The notes under the pieces: generated by a model
What the model saw: only the letters and a program-made list of their open reading frames with translations
What the model was told of the DNA's origin: nothing
The model's database searches: none
In this document: positions 1 through 8,857 of the stretch, in pieces
Layout: the number at the start of each line of letters is the position of its first letter
Position numbering within the stretch: the first letter of the stretch is position 1
Position numbers and translations under genes: made by a program
DNA from: Rhodospirillaceae bacterium
GTDB lineage: Bacteria > Pseudomonadota > Alphaproteobacteria > UBA828
Length of the DNA: 64,000 bases
Assembly (NCBI GenBank): GCA_002728135.1
Contig: PBVE01000010.1
Location: 47,075-111,074, forward strand
Direction: 5' to 3'

Positions 1-32
1 TTCATCATCAAATAGTGAGGAGATCTAACCTA

Positions 33-1079
33 GTGCCTGATAAAACCATAAGACTTATGCAGGTAATTGCTGGGGGTAAGCATGGCGGTGCAGAAGAATT
101 TTTCGTTCGTTTAGTAATATCATTGAATCGTGCTGGAATTACTCAGCGTATAATTATTCGTAAAGGGCAACCATGGTCTAAGAAACTTTTTAAAGAAGGG
201 CTTGATATAGTAGAGATCGATTTTGGTGGGTATTTTGATTTTTTAACACGCAGAAGTATTAAACTGAAAATAGAAGAATTTAGGCCTTCCCATCTTTTAA
301 CTTGGATGAACAGAGCTACTAAATGTAGCTCTAGAATTCGAACAAATTACAATTATGTGCATTTGGCACGCCTTGGTGGTTATTACGATGTTAAGTACTA
401 TAAAAGTTGTGATCATTTAATAGGAAATACTAAAAAAATTGTTTCCTATTTATCTGACCTAGGATGGCCTCAAAAGAGGTTACATTATTTGCCTAACTTT
501 CCAGGAAATTCTGTGTCTAAACCTTTGCCCAGATCTACTTTTGATACACCAGAAAACGCAAAAATTTTACTTGCAATTGGTAGATATCACAAGAACAAGG
601 GTTTTGATGTTCTTCTCAAAGCATTGCCTTCGATCCCAGGTGGATGGTTATGGATTGCGGGAGAAGGACCTTGCAGAAAAGAGTTGGAAAAATTAGCTGA
701 TCATTTAGGTATATCAGACAGGGTTCGTTTTTTGGGTTGGAGAGATGATATTCCTGCACTAATGGTAACCGCCGATATTTTTATATGTTCTTCTCGTATA
801 GAACCTCTTGGAAACGTAATTCTTGAGGCTTGGGCTTTTTCTATCCCGATTGTGTCAACAAATGCAGATGGTCCTTGCCAGCTTATTGAATCTGGAAAGG
901 ACGGTCTTTTAGTCCCTATTGATGATCCAGAAGCTATCTATAATTCTATTAATACTCTTATAGAAAACCCCAGTCTTTCTGAGAGACTTGCTAAAAGTGG
1001 TTTTGATAAATTTTCAAAAGAATTTAATGAGAATGCAGTTGTAAAGAAATACATTCGACTTCTCCAGGAAACTTTTTGA
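33..1079 (+). CDS. Glycosyltransferase family 4 (group 1)
   Basis: This is a retaining GT-B glycosyltransferase that transfers a sugar from a nucleotide-sugar donor, probably during surface polysaccharide or lipid-linked glycan assembly at the cytoplasmic membrane. The N-terminus carries the glycine-rich motif GGKHGGAEEF, typical of GT4 acceptor domains. The C-terminal half has the donor-site E-x7-E motif (EPLGNVILE) and a GRYHKNKGFDVLL segment. The frame is open to the window's left edge and a GTG lies at 15. I prefer the GTG at 33, because GAGGAG at 17-22 sits 10 bases upstream of it. The stop codon overlaps the Shine-Dalgarno of asnB, so the two are translationally coupled. The sugar and acceptor cannot be read from the sequence. 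Confidence 0.85.
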   Translation: MPDKTIRLMQVIAGGKHGGAEEFFVRLVISLNRAGITQRIIIRKGQPWSKKLFKEGLDIVEIDFGGYFDFLTRRSIKLKIEEFRPSHLLTWMNRATKCSSRIRTNYNYVHLARLGGYYDVKYYKSCDHLIGNTKKIVSYLSDLGWPQKRLHYLPNFPGNSVSKPLPRSTFDTPENAKILLAIGRYHKNKGFDVLLKALPSIPGGWLWIAGEGPCRKELEKLADHLGISDRVRFLGWRDDIPALMVTADIFICSSRIEPLGNVILEAWAFSIPIVSTNADGPCQLIESGKDGLLVPIDDPEAIYNSINTLIENPSLSERLAKSGFDKFSKEFNENAVVKKYIRLLQETF

Positions 1080-1087
1080 GGCTAAAA

Positions 1088-2848
1088 ATGTGTGGGATTG
1101 CCGGAATATCACTTTTCCCAAATCAACAACTTTCACCAGGTATTCTTGCTCGTCTTCTTCAATCTATGGTTCACCGGGGTCCAGATGGATCTGGGGAAGA
1201 GATACGTAATGGCGTAGCCTTAGTCCATACAAGGTTAGCTATAGTAGACTTAGAGAATGGTTCGCAGCCTCTTAGTGATGGTAAAGCAATATCGTTAGTT
1301 GCAAATGGCGAGATTTATAATGATTTAGAACTCAGAAAGTCATTTTCAGGAGTGTTTAAAACACAATCTGACTGTGAATCACCCTTGATACTCTATAAAG
1401 AACTTGGAGTTGATTTTATCAAGCATCTTAGAGGAATGTGGGGAATAGCTATTCACGACTCAGATGGTAAAATTCTTATTCTTTCACGAGACCCATTCGG
1501 AATTAAACCCCTTTATTATGCTGAAACTAGTATTGGGGTAATTTTTGCATCCGAAATAAGAGCAATTGCTAATACTGAGTTACTAAGTGTTGATATTAAT
1601 AATCACATAAGAGATGAGCTGTTGAGCTTACAATTTACAACTGGTGCGGAAACAATATATAGGGGGATTAATAGAATTCTTCCGGGTGAGTCTTTGTTAA
1701 TTAAGGAGGGGCGAATAATCAAAAAAGAGATTTGCTCAGTATTACCAAAGAAACCACCAGAAATAATTGATGAGAGATCAGCAATTGATAAGTTAGATCG
1801 TATCTTGTTAAATAGCGTCGAGCTACATCAGCGGTCTGATGTTCCCTACGGTATGTTCTTATCGGGTGGTATAGACTCTTCAGCACTATTAATAGCCATG
1901 TCTAGATTAAGTGACAAGCCAGTCTCTGCTTATACACTTGGTTTTGATACTTCGAGTGTTCCTGATGAAAGAGAACAGGCGGCAAAAGTAGCAAATTATG
2001 TTGGTGCTGAACATCATACTGTGCTTATGGATGGTGAAGACTTTTGGTCTATGCTCCCAAAAGTTGTTGCTGCATTAGATGATCCAGTAATAGATTATGC
2101 AACTTTACCTACTTATAAATTGGCAGAATTAGCTAGTGAAAATTTAAAAGTAGTGCTATGTGGCGAGGGAGGAGATGAGCTCTTCGGGGGATATGGCCGC
2201 TATAGAAAAGTAATGCGTACATGGTGGCAGGGAGGTAGCCAGTCAATGAGGAGACATTCTGTATTACTAAGAGCAAATGTGCTTCGGACAAATCCATATG
2301 GCTGGCGAGATGGTATAAAAAAAACCGAAGAGAAATTCGCAAACCGTGGTCTTACCTCACTACAAATTGCTCAGTCTATAGATTGTAATGATTGGCTTCC
2401 TAATGACTTATTATTGAAACTTGATCGTTGTTTAATGGCTCACGGTGTAGAAGGAAGAACACCATTTTTAGACCCAGAAGTCGCTTCTCTAGCTTTTTGT
2501 TTGCCTGATCGATTTAAGGTACGTGGTAGACTTGGGAAATGGATCCTTAGGAAATGGCTTCAAGAACAGATGCCTGAAAGTAATGCTTTTCTCCGTAAAC
2601 GTGGTTTTACAGTCCCAATAGGAGAGTGGATTAATAATAGGTCGAATGTAATTTCTCAACTAGTAGCAAGACAGCCGGGTATTAAGGAGATATGCGAACC
2701 GGAAAAAGTTATTAAATTATTTGAGCAATCAACTCCATTAGCAAGAAATGCCTCATGGGTATTATTATTTTATTCTCTTTGGCATAACTATCATATATTA
2801 GGACGACCAGTAGGTAATAACATTGGTGATGCTTTAGCTCTAAATTGA
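1088..2848 (+). CDS. asnB: Asparagine synthase (glutamine-hydrolysing)
   Basis: This enzyme makes asparagine from aspartate, ATP and glutamine. The N-terminal class II glutamine amidotransferase domain must begin MCGIAGI, because Cys2 becomes the N-terminal nucleophile. That fixes the start at the ATG at 1088 rather than the upstream TTG at 1076. GAGG at 1078-1081 lies 6 bases before this ATG and overlaps the stop of the glycosyltransferase gene. The synthetase domain carries the PP-loop SGGIDSS near residue 259 and a downstream CGEGGDELFGGY motif. The length (586 aa) is usual. Its coupling to a glycosyltransferase gene suggests the AsnB-like branch found in polysaccharide gene clusters, where it may amidate a sugar acid or peptide instead of feeding the asparagine pool; that is inference. 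Confidence 0.92.
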   Translation: MCGIAGISLFPNQQLSPGILARLLQSMVHRGPDGSGEEIRNGVALVHTRLAIVDLENGSQPLSDGKAISLVANGEIYNDLELRKSFSGVFKTQSDCESPLILYKELGVDFIKHLRGMWGIAIHDSDGKILILSRDPFGIKPLYYAETSIGVIFASEIRAIANTELLSVDINNHIRDELLSLQFTTGAETIYRGINRILPGESLLIKEGRIIKKEICSVLPKKPPEIIDERSAIDKLDRILLNSVELHQRSDVPYGMFLSGGIDSSALLIAMSRLSDKPVSAYTLGFDTSSVPDEREQAAKVANYVGAEHHTVLMDGEDFWSMLPKVVAALDDPVIDYATLPTYKLAELASENLKVVLCGEGGDELFGGYGRYRKVMRTWWQGGSQSMRRHSVLLRANVLRTNPYGWRDGIKKTEEKFANRGLTSLQIAQSIDCNDWLPNDLLLKLDRCLMAHGVEGRTPFLDPEVASLAFCLPDRFKVRGRLGKWILRKWLQEQMPESNAFLRKRGFTVPIGEWINNRSNVISQLVARQPGIKEICEPEKVIKLFEQSTPLARNASWVLLFYSLWHNYHILGRPVGNNIGDALALN

Positions 2849-2858
2849 TCTCAAAGTG

Positions 2859-3668
2859 TCACAAATTTATTTCAAGTCCCTCATATGAAATTAATGAATT
2901 CTTCTTTTTTAGTAGATTTTGCATATACTGCAACGAATTATCGTATAGCATTTGATGATGTCCGCAATAAACAATTAATTTTGCTTTAAATTCATCATCA
3001 AATTCTAATAGTTTCTTAAGGCAATTAAACTCAGGAGTGCTGAGATTCGGAAAATCTGCATAATTTGATACAATTAATAAATCAGAATTTTCAGCAAAAG
3101 AGTTTATTTCTTCAGTCGTAATTATATCAAGTTTTTTTGATAAAGAAATATAGGTAAAGCACTTGTTTTTAAAACAGATCTTGAGCCCAGTGGATGAAAA
3201 GTTAAATTTTGGATTAAGATAACTCACCTTTATTCCCTTTATTATTTTCTCAATCGGATGATTCAAGATAGTCTTGATGTTATTGATGCCTTGCATGGTT
3301 TCTATTGGAATCGGAAAATATGGAAATGACATCAAAGAAGAGACCTCTTTATACGTATGTTCATTCGTTGGAGATGAGTCAACGATTGTAAATTTATTTC
3401 TTGGGCTATATCCAGGCACAAAAAAAGGTAATCCAGACATGCGTTCGAAGTCAATTTTAGTAAAAAAAATATGGCCAGTTAGATCTCCGTTATTTTGAAT
3501 TTTATTACCAAGGGGGTGAATGCCTGTTCCTGCTTCAAGAATTATTAACTGGTTATCACATTGTATTTCTATACATGTTGTATTACCTCCAAATTTGATT
3601 GTATCTTTTGTCGAGATAGGTACTCCCGCTCTTACACCCCAGAACTTTATTTTAAAATTTTTTGTCAT
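2859..3668 (-). CDS. Degenerate MBL-fold (cyclic phosphodiesterase-like) protein
   Basis: The N-terminus (WGVRAGVPIS, FGGNTTCIEI, ILEAGTGIHPLG) matches the metallo-beta-lactamase fold proteins related to phosphoribosyl cyclic phosphodiesterases (COG1235 group). The family metal motif HTHxDH, normally just before a GLPFF segment, reads KIDFER here (residues 71-76), while GLPFF is kept. The later metal-binding histidine region is also altered (YCGHHQM near the C-terminus). It keeps the fold signature but should not bind the usual two metal ions, so it is probably a pseudoenzyme with a structural or sensory role. The reading frame is intact over 269 residues. It converges on asnB with a 10-base gap. 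The function is unknown. Confidence 0.7.
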   Translation of the reverse strand: MTKNFKIKFWGVRAGVPISTKDTIKFGGNTTCIEIQCDNQLIILEAGTGIHPLGNKIQNNGDLTGHIFFTKIDFERMSGLPFFVPGYSPRNKFTIVDSSPTNEHTYKEVSSLMSFPYFPIPIETMQGINNIKTILNHPIEKIIKGIKVSYLNPKFNFSSTGLKICFKNKCFTYISLSKKLDIITTEEINSFAENSDLLIVSNYADFPNLSTPEFNCLKKLLEFDDEFKAKLIVYCGHHQMLYDNSLQYMQNLLKKKNSLISYEGLEINL

Positions 3669-3723
3669 TTATGTATGGCCATTTTATGTAACGATGTTGT
3701 TTTTATAATTTTAGTGATGGTGA

Positions 3724-4395
3724 CTAAAGCTCCTTAATGAAAAGATTTGAGATTCTATTAGCCCAGTCCATTATCGGGCCGTCGGCGGGGAAGATATTGC
3801 GTGGGCTTGTAAGTAATGCAAACTTATATGAGCCAAATAAGATGTAATCAGCATATGAAGGAGATTCTCCAGCAATGTATGGTTGGTTTTTGAGCGTGAC
3901 CGATATTGATTTAAGCCCATGATGTAGATTTTCTATGTCTTCTACTGAACGAGTACTATATTTTTCTATAGACACTCCAAAACGCTTTTCACGGCTTTTC
4001 CTAAAATATTCCTTATCTCTGTCAGCAACAACATATTCAAGCACATCTGCCATAATACATTTGGCTAGCAAAGGGTGGATGGAAATATCCATCCATAAAT
4101 TAAATTGTTTTGTTAGACTTTGTGCATACTTATCACCAAATAAAGTTGGTTTTTCTGGATACTCCTTTTCTAGGTAACATGCTATGTTCCATGAATCGGT
4201 TATAACTTGATTTCCGTCTTGTAATATGGGTACTAAGGTTTGCTTACTAAATCTAATTTTTTCTTTTTGTGAAAAAAGTACTGGCTCGTATTCAGCATTG
4301 ATGCATTTATGTTGCAAAGCCATCCGGCTACGCCAACAATAGGGACTAAACCTTACATCTTTTTTTCCTTGCAGCTCATACAATATGACAGTCAA
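3724..4395 (-). CDS. Glutathione S-transferase family protein (beta-etherase-like)
   Basis: This is a cytosolic glutathione S-transferase with an N-terminal thioredoxin fold and a C-terminal helical domain. The motif RFSPYCWRSRMAL near residues 15-27 places it with alphaproteobacterial GSTs related to the LigE/LigF beta-etherases. The glutathione-binding cis-proline region is LVPILQDG, followed by the conserved DSW segment. The length (223 aa) is normal. Such enzymes use glutathione to open ethers, dehalogenate or isomerise, but the substrate cannot be inferred. It lies downstream of hpnB on the same strand with a 42-base gap. A glutathione reductase gene at 32.8 kb shows that glutathione metabolism is present. 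Confidence 0.8.
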   Translation of the reverse strand: MTVILYELQGKKDVRFSPYCWRSRMALQHKCINAEYEPVLFSQKEKIRFSKQTLVPILQDGNQVITDSWNIACYLEKEYPEKPTLFGDKYAQSLTKQFNLWMDISIHPLLAKCIMADVLEYVVADRDKEYFRKSREKRFGVSIEKYSTRSVEDIENLHHGLKSISVTLKNQPYIAGESPSYADYILFGSYKFALLTSPRNIFPADGPIMDWANRISNLFIKEL

Positions 4396-4437
4396 ATTTT
4401 ATACTCCAAAGTATTAATCATTGAAATTACCTTACCT

Positions 4438-5589
4438 CTATTCCATTCTATTATAAATCCTGCCTTTCCAATTACTTTGTGCCCCTCTCCAAAATTTTAT
4501 TGCCGAACTCCAAGTCATTAAAAGATATAAAGTGCCAATTAATGGCATAGCAAAACCATAAATCGGGCTTCTATGGTAGTAATTAAGTGTGGGTAAGTAT
4601 GCTATAAACATTAAGCTTATTACAAAAACACCTAACAGCTTAGGAATTATCCCAGGAGATATGATTATGCACATAACAGGTATCCAAAAAGTTATTACCA
4701 TTATGGATGTGCATAATAAAAGAAGACTAAGAGATGAGCGTAACTGAGTAAATGCACTACGTTCAATCATATTCCAAATTAGGTTTAAAGTTTTATATGC
4801 CCTAGTTGAATTTGCACTTCTAGTTAGTCCAACCCAAGTAGTTTCTCCTGATTGTTTAATCTCTCTTGCTAGTGCACAGTCGTCTATTAATGCATTTTTT
4901 ATAGCTCCAAATCCTCCTATTTTATCCAGAATATTGCTATCGGTAAGAATACATCCACCAGCAGCAGCTGCTACTAACTGATTGCGGCTATTTGATAACT
5001 TAAAGGGGTATAATATTTTGAAGAAGAATACAAAAGCTGGCATAAGTAATTTTTCCCAAAAACTTTCCATTCTTAGGGCGACCATTACAGATACTAATCT
5101 AGCACCAGAATCCGAGCGTTTTTTCAGAAGAGACTCAAGCATATAAGGCTCAAGTTGAATATCGGCATCCATTAGAAGTATGAGTTCACTAGTAACCTTT
5201 TTGCGGGCTTGCTCTAATGCCCACATTTTACCTGCCCAGCCGGTGGGTAATTTTTTACCTGTAATTAATTCGATTATTATATTTTTGACAGACACATTTT
5301 TAATTATATGAGCAGTATTGTCTGATGATTGATCATCCACAACCAATACTTTTAATGGCAACCCTTTTCTATCAAGAGATTTTAAGGTGTGCTCTATTAC
5401 ATCCTCTTCGTTTCTAGCAGGAATAATAATAGTGACTGAGTTCATTAATTTTTGGTTGTTTTTAATCGTTTTGTCAGATTCTAAGCATTCTTGATTACGC
5501 CAAGGTTGCCATGGTTGTAAAAGTAATATTATCCATAATAGGGCGCTAATACTAGTTAGCCATATGAAGATTAAATTAAGCTCGGTCAT
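4438..5589 (-). CDS. hpnB: Hopene-associated glycosyltransferase HpnB
   Basis: This is a membrane-bound family 2 glycosyltransferase. Residues 1-25 form a hydrophobic segment, followed by PWQPWR, a feature of HpnB. The GT2 core has IIPARNEEDVI, VLVVDDQSSDNT, the family-specific LPTGWAGKMWAL and the metal-binding DAD of LLMDADIQL. Three or four membrane segments fill the C-terminal third. The length (383 aa) agrees with the family. HpnB proteins are encoded with hopanoid genes and are thought to act on hopanoid headgroups or related lipids, although their exact reaction is uncertain. No squalene-hopene cyclase or other hpn gene lies in this window, so it stands apart from its usual cluster. 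The gene starts 5 bases downstream of the dadA stop and probably shares its transcript. Confidence 0.85.
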   Translation of the reverse strand: MTELNLIFIWLTSISALLWIILLLQPWQPWRNQECLESDKTIKNNQKLMNSVTIIIPARNEEDVIEHTLKSLDRKGLPLKVLVVDDQSSDNTAHIIKNVSVKNIIIELITGKKLPTGWAGKMWALEQARKKVTSELILLMDADIQLEPYMLESLLKKRSDSGARLVSVMVALRMESFWEKLLMPAFVFFFKILYPFKLSNSRNQLVAAAAGGCILTDSNILDKIGGFGAIKNALIDDCALAREIKQSGETTWVGLTRSANSTRAYKTLNLIWNMIERSAFTQLRSSLSLLLLCTSIMVITFWIPVMCIIISPGIIPKLLGVFVISLMFIAYLPTLNYYHRSPIYGFAMPLIGTLYLLMTWSSAIKFWRGAQSNWKGRIYNRME

Positions 5590-5594
5590 AGTTT

Positions 5595-6869
5595 TTAGGA
5601 CCTTGAAAATCGGCTTGGGCTTAAAGGTGATATCTCTAACTCCGGTTCTTTACCCTTAATTAAATCAGCAATAATGCGGCCTGAACCGCAGGCCCATGTC
5701 CAGCCAGTACTTCCATGACCTGTGTTAAGTAAGAGACCATTAATTTTAGAAAGACCGACTATTGGTATGCAATCTGGACTCATTGGTCTAAGGCCGGCCC
5801 ATCTTTCTGCATCATTGATGTTAGTAAGATCGGGAAATAATTTTTGAATGTCTTCAAGAATAGAGTTTGTTCGATTCATGTTGACTGACCTATCAAAACC
5901 GGCCAATTCAGCAGTTCCAGCACATCGCATTCGACTCCCTAATCTACTTATAACAATACGACGAGAAATTTCATGTATGCCATGGATTGGAGCAGAAGAT
6001 TCATTCCTTATCGGTAAAGTTACAGAATAACCTTTAAGCGGATATATAGGTATTTTTATTCGAATCTTATTAAGTAATTCTCTACTATAACTTCCTAGGC
6101 AAACAACAACTGCATCAGCAGAATACTTCTTTAGATGAGTTGTAACTCCTGTGACATTATTGTTTTTAATGTCAACATTGTTTATCGATTCTCCATAATT
6201 AAATTTTACCCCAAGGTTAAGTGCAATCTCAGCTAATCTAACTGTAAATTTGCGTGCGTCTCCTGTTTCTTCACCGGCATAAAAAAGTGTTCCAGCATAT
6301 TCTCCACTTTGATTAGTAAGAGCAGGCTCTTTCCTTTTACTTTCATCCATATCAAGAATTTCAGGGTGATCTTCTGGATCAGGTAGTTGTTTCGCAAATT
6401 TTGAAGCTGCAATTAGAGACTCTTCTGTTTTGTATAGTTCCAAGACCCCATTAGATTGTTTGTTGTATTCTATATTTTCTGAGTAGCGGACTTCTTCTAG
6501 ACACGAAAAACTATATTTTGCTAGGTTTACACAAACTTTTCTTCCATGGGCATATGATTTCTGATTGCAATGGCTTAAAAACCGTGCTGCCCATATCCAT
6601 TGATCTATATCTGCACGAAACCTAAATAGATATGGTGCATCCTCACGAAAGAAATTTTTCAAAATCAGTTTTGGTACACTTGGGTGTGCCCAAGGTTTTG
6701 CGGTAAGTTTACTAACAAAGCCACCATTAGCAAAGCTAGTTTCCATTCCTGGACCCTGTTGTCTGTCGATTACTGTTACGTCGTTCCCATCTCTGGCTAA
6801 GAAATAGGCTGAGGTTACACCTATTACACCTGCTCCTAGAACAATTACTCGCATATTTCTGATACTCAT
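5595..6869 (-). CDS. dadA: D-amino acid dehydrogenase (DadA family)
   Basis: This FAD-dependent enzyme oxidatively deaminates D-amino acids to 2-oxo acids and passes electrons to the respiratory chain. The N-terminus has the dinucleotide-binding motif VLGAGVIGVTSAY with the acidic end of strand 2 at VTVIDR. The C-terminus has GLRPMSPDCIPIVG and the FAD-closing GHGSTGWTWACGSGRIIADLI, both typical of DadA. The length (424 aa) is usual. Two in-frame ATGs, at 6869 and 6854, are possible; the second gives MRVIVLG, the commoner start, and neither has a strong Shine-Dalgarno. It is divergent from a GST gene with a 115-base spacer and followed by hpnB. D-alanine from peptidoglycan is a likely substrate. 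Confidence 0.88.
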   Translation of the reverse strand: MSIRNMRVIVLGAGVIGVTSAYFLARDGNDVTVIDRQQGPGMETSFANGGFVSKLTAKPWAHPSVPKLILKNFFREDAPYLFRFRADIDQWIWAARFLSHCNQKSYAHGRKVCVNLAKYSFSCLEEVRYSENIEYNKQSNGVLELYKTEESLIAASKFAKQLPDPEDHPEILDMDESKRKEPALTNQSGEYAGTLFYAGEETGDARKFTVRLAEIALNLGVKFNYGESINNVDIKNNNVTGVTTHLKKYSADAVVVCLGSYSRELLNKIRIKIPIYPLKGYSVTLPIRNESSAPIHGIHEISRRIVISRLGSRMRCAGTAELAGFDRSVNMNRTNSILEDIQKLFPDLTNINDAERWAGLRPMSPDCIPIVGLSKINGLLLNTGHGSTGWTWACGSGRIIADLIKGKEPELEISPLSPSRFSRS

Positions 6870-6984
6870 TTAATATTTTTAATGTTCAACCTATATATAT
6901 TGTATAGACTACGGCAAATATTGTTTCTGCAAAAATAATAAAATATATAGTTTTAGCTTTATATAAATTTTTTGGAGGTTCTTT

Positions 6985-7572
6985 ATGAAGTTGTTATCCG
7001 GCCCCACATCTCCATTTGCACGTAAATGTAGAATAGTGGCATTTGAGAAATCTATTATTTTATCTGAAATCGATACCAATCCTTTTACTTCTGATGAATT
7101 AGCGTCTTTAAATCCTTTGAAGATGATACCTGTATTAATTTTAGAAAATGACGAACAAATTTATGATAGCGATATTATTTGTAGGTTTCTTGATGATTCT
7201 GGGAAGGGAATTAGTTTATATCCAAAAGAGAAACATTGGGACCATATGGTAAGAGCATCATTAGGGAACGGACTTGCCGAGGCTAGTGTTCAGTTGCAAC
7301 TACAAAAGGTACTTCCTAAGAACCAACAAAGCACACCACTTATGGATAGGTTGAGGCAGAGAATTAATCGAGTTTTGAGTGCTCTTGATGACCAATTATT
7401 AGATTTGAATAAAGATTCATTTAAAATTGACTCTATATGTGTAATTGCGGGTATTGGTCATCTCGAGTTGCGCCATGGTGACTCTTGGCAAAAATCTCAT
7501 AAAAATCTGTTTAGGTGGTATTCTGATAAGCTTAATCGCCCATCAGTAGTTGCCACTCAGCCAATAACTTAG
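6985..7572 (+). CDS. Glutathione S-transferase family protein
   Basis: This small GST (195 aa) begins with MKLLSGPTSPFARKCRIVAFEK, where the Ser in TSPFARK is the likely thiolate-activating residue. It continues with the glutathione-site segment NPLKMIPVLIL and the DSDIICRFLDD helix that contacts the gamma-glutamyl group. The C-terminal domain is helical but short. A good GGAGG at 6972-6976 lies 8 bases before the ATG. It is divergent from dadA and convergent with the biotin-carrier operon. It belongs to the large group of uncharacterised proteobacterial GSTs, and the substrate is unknown. Confidence 0.8.
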   Translation: MKLLSGPTSPFARKCRIVAFEKSIILSEIDTNPFTSDELASLNPLKMIPVLILENDEQIYDSDIICRFLDDSGKGISLYPKEKHWDHMVRASLGNGLAEASVQLQLQKVLPKNQQSTPLMDRLRQRINRVLSALDDQLLDLNKDSFKIDSICVIAGIGHLELRHGDSWQKSHKNLFRWYSDKLNRPSVVATQPIT

Positions 7573-7625
7573 GATAATATTTATTTGACTGTCTGCTAGT
7601 TAACAATTTTTTTTCAAGCAGTGTG

Positions 7626-7841
7626 CTACTCAATTTCCACAGCTAGTTGGCCAACATCAACTGCATCTTCCTCAGCTATATGAAGTTTCGAAACTACTCC
7701 ACCGCTTTCTGCTTCATGAGGAACTTCTGTCTTCATAACTTCAAGTATGAAAAGAGTTTCTCCTGCTTTTACCGAGTCCCCAACTTTTACTAACACCTTC
7801 CACACATTGCCCGGAGCTTGAGTCATTATTTGTTCGGCCAT
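7626..7841 (-). CDS. Biotin carboxyl carrier protein (biotinyl domain)
   Basis: This 71-residue protein is a stand-alone biotinyl domain. The sequence EVMKTE places the biotinylated lysine at residue 37, with Met in front of it as in biotin rather than lipoyl domains. Glycine-rich turns (VGDSVKAGETL and AVDVGQLAVEIE) complete the flattened beta barrel. It lacks the proline-rich N-terminal extension of AccB, so it resembles carriers used by urea carboxylase-like and 5-oxoprolinase-associated carboxylases. It is the last gene of a four-gene operon, 24 bases after the KipA-like gene. A GGGAG lies 7 bases before its ATG. It would carry carboxybiotin between the BC subunit and the KipI/KipA-like transferase. 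Confidence 0.88.
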   Translation of the reverse strand: MAEQIMTQAPGNVWKVLVKVGDSVKAGETLFILEVMKTEVPHEAESGGVVSKLHIAEEDAVDVGQLAVEIE

Positions 7842-7865
7842 TAATATTCTCCCTATATAATAATA

Positions 7866-8843
7866 TTATACTTTTTCAATTGATTTATTTGTACAGAGGT
7901 TATCTAAACTCCTACGCCTATTCTGTGCTTCTTCAACTCCTATGACTTCAAATCTAAAGAATTCATTTGGTTTTGCTTGTCCCAATTTCCAAAAACCTGC
8001 AGAGGGTACTGTATATGGGCATATAAACCCACCCATACTAGGGCCATCATTAACAAGAATAATTGGAGTTTGGCCTCCAAGATTTATACCACCTAACGGA
8101 TACCCTTGGTCTATGATATTGGAGGGAAAGTTACCGTTCTCAGGAAGTTTATTAGTAGCCTTCTCTGTAAATGTCCAATCAGGACCTTCAAGTCTATATC
8201 CAGTCCGATCTGATCTTGCGGATAGTTTCCATTTAGTCTCTGCGAATCTTTTGTGTCCATCTTCATCTATCCAATCATCATTAGGACCCTTTACAGCTTC
8301 TATAACCCATTCCTTATTTGATGAAAATTCAGGGCGTTTCGATAGCTTAACTTTGTATCCAGGTTTACCATGTTTATTAGCTGTTGTAGATAGTTGCTGT
8401 CCCTTTTGTAATGCATGTCCATTGATACCCCCAATTGAGGCTTTATGAAAGGTAGAGGCAGATCCTAACCAAAGTGGTGCATCGATTCCTCCATATATAG
8501 CAAGATATCCTCGGGCTCCAGTTACAGCTGGTCCCATTTCGAGAATTTGTCCAGACTTTACTGAGAAGCTCTCCCAGAGAGGAACAACTTTCCCGTCAAG
8601 CTTTGACATCATATTCGCCCCTGTAAGGGCGATAACTGTGCCAACTGTAAAACGAATTGTTGGTCCCATATATTGAGCTTCTAGACCTGGTGCTCCTGGA
8701 TCGTTACCAACTAAAATATTTGCCAATCTAAATGACCAGTTATCCATAGGCCCTGAAGGAGGAAAGCCTTGGTTCCAGTAGCCGATTCGTCCGGGATAGT
8801 CCTGTATTGAAGTTTCAAGTCCGGGTTTAATAATTTCTAACAT
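7866..8843 (-). CDS. KipA-like biotin-dependent carboxyltransferase subunit (PxpC/AHS2 family)
   Basis: This protein belongs to the allophanate hydrolase subunit 2 / KipA family, which includes PxpC of ATP-dependent 5-oxoprolinase and half of the urea carboxylase carboxyltransferase domain. The N-terminus PGLETSIQDYPGRIGYW is the family signature, followed by SGPMDNWSFRLAN. The later SDRTGYRLEG and the C-terminal PSMGGFICPYTV are also typical. The length (325 aa) is usual. It follows the KipI-like gene by 14 bases and precedes the biotin carrier, so it probably forms a heteromeric carboxyltransferase with KipI. The acceptor could be urea, a guanidine, 5-oxoproline or another amide; the sequence alone does not decide. 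Confidence 0.85.
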   Translation of the reverse strand: MLEIIKPGLETSIQDYPGRIGYWNQGFPPSGPMDNWSFRLANILVGNDPGAPGLEAQYMGPTIRFTVGTVIALTGANMMSKLDGKVVPLWESFSVKSGQILEMGPAVTGARGYLAIYGGIDAPLWLGSASTFHKASIGGINGHALQKGQQLSTTANKHGKPGYKVKLSKRPEFSSNKEWVIEAVKGPNDDWIDEDGHKRFAETKWKLSARSDRTGYRLEGPDWTFTEKATNKLPENGNFPSNIIDQGYPLGGINLGGQTPIILVNDGPSMGGFICPYTVPSAGFWKLGQAKPNEFFRFEVIGVEEAQNRRRSLDNLCTNKSIEKV

Positions 8844-8857
8844 TTACCACCAACTCT

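Noticed and set aside
7942..8448. 168-residue open frame on the plus strand
   Set aside because: It lies wholly opposite the KipA-like gene, has no family motif, and the minus-strand protein is clearly conserved.
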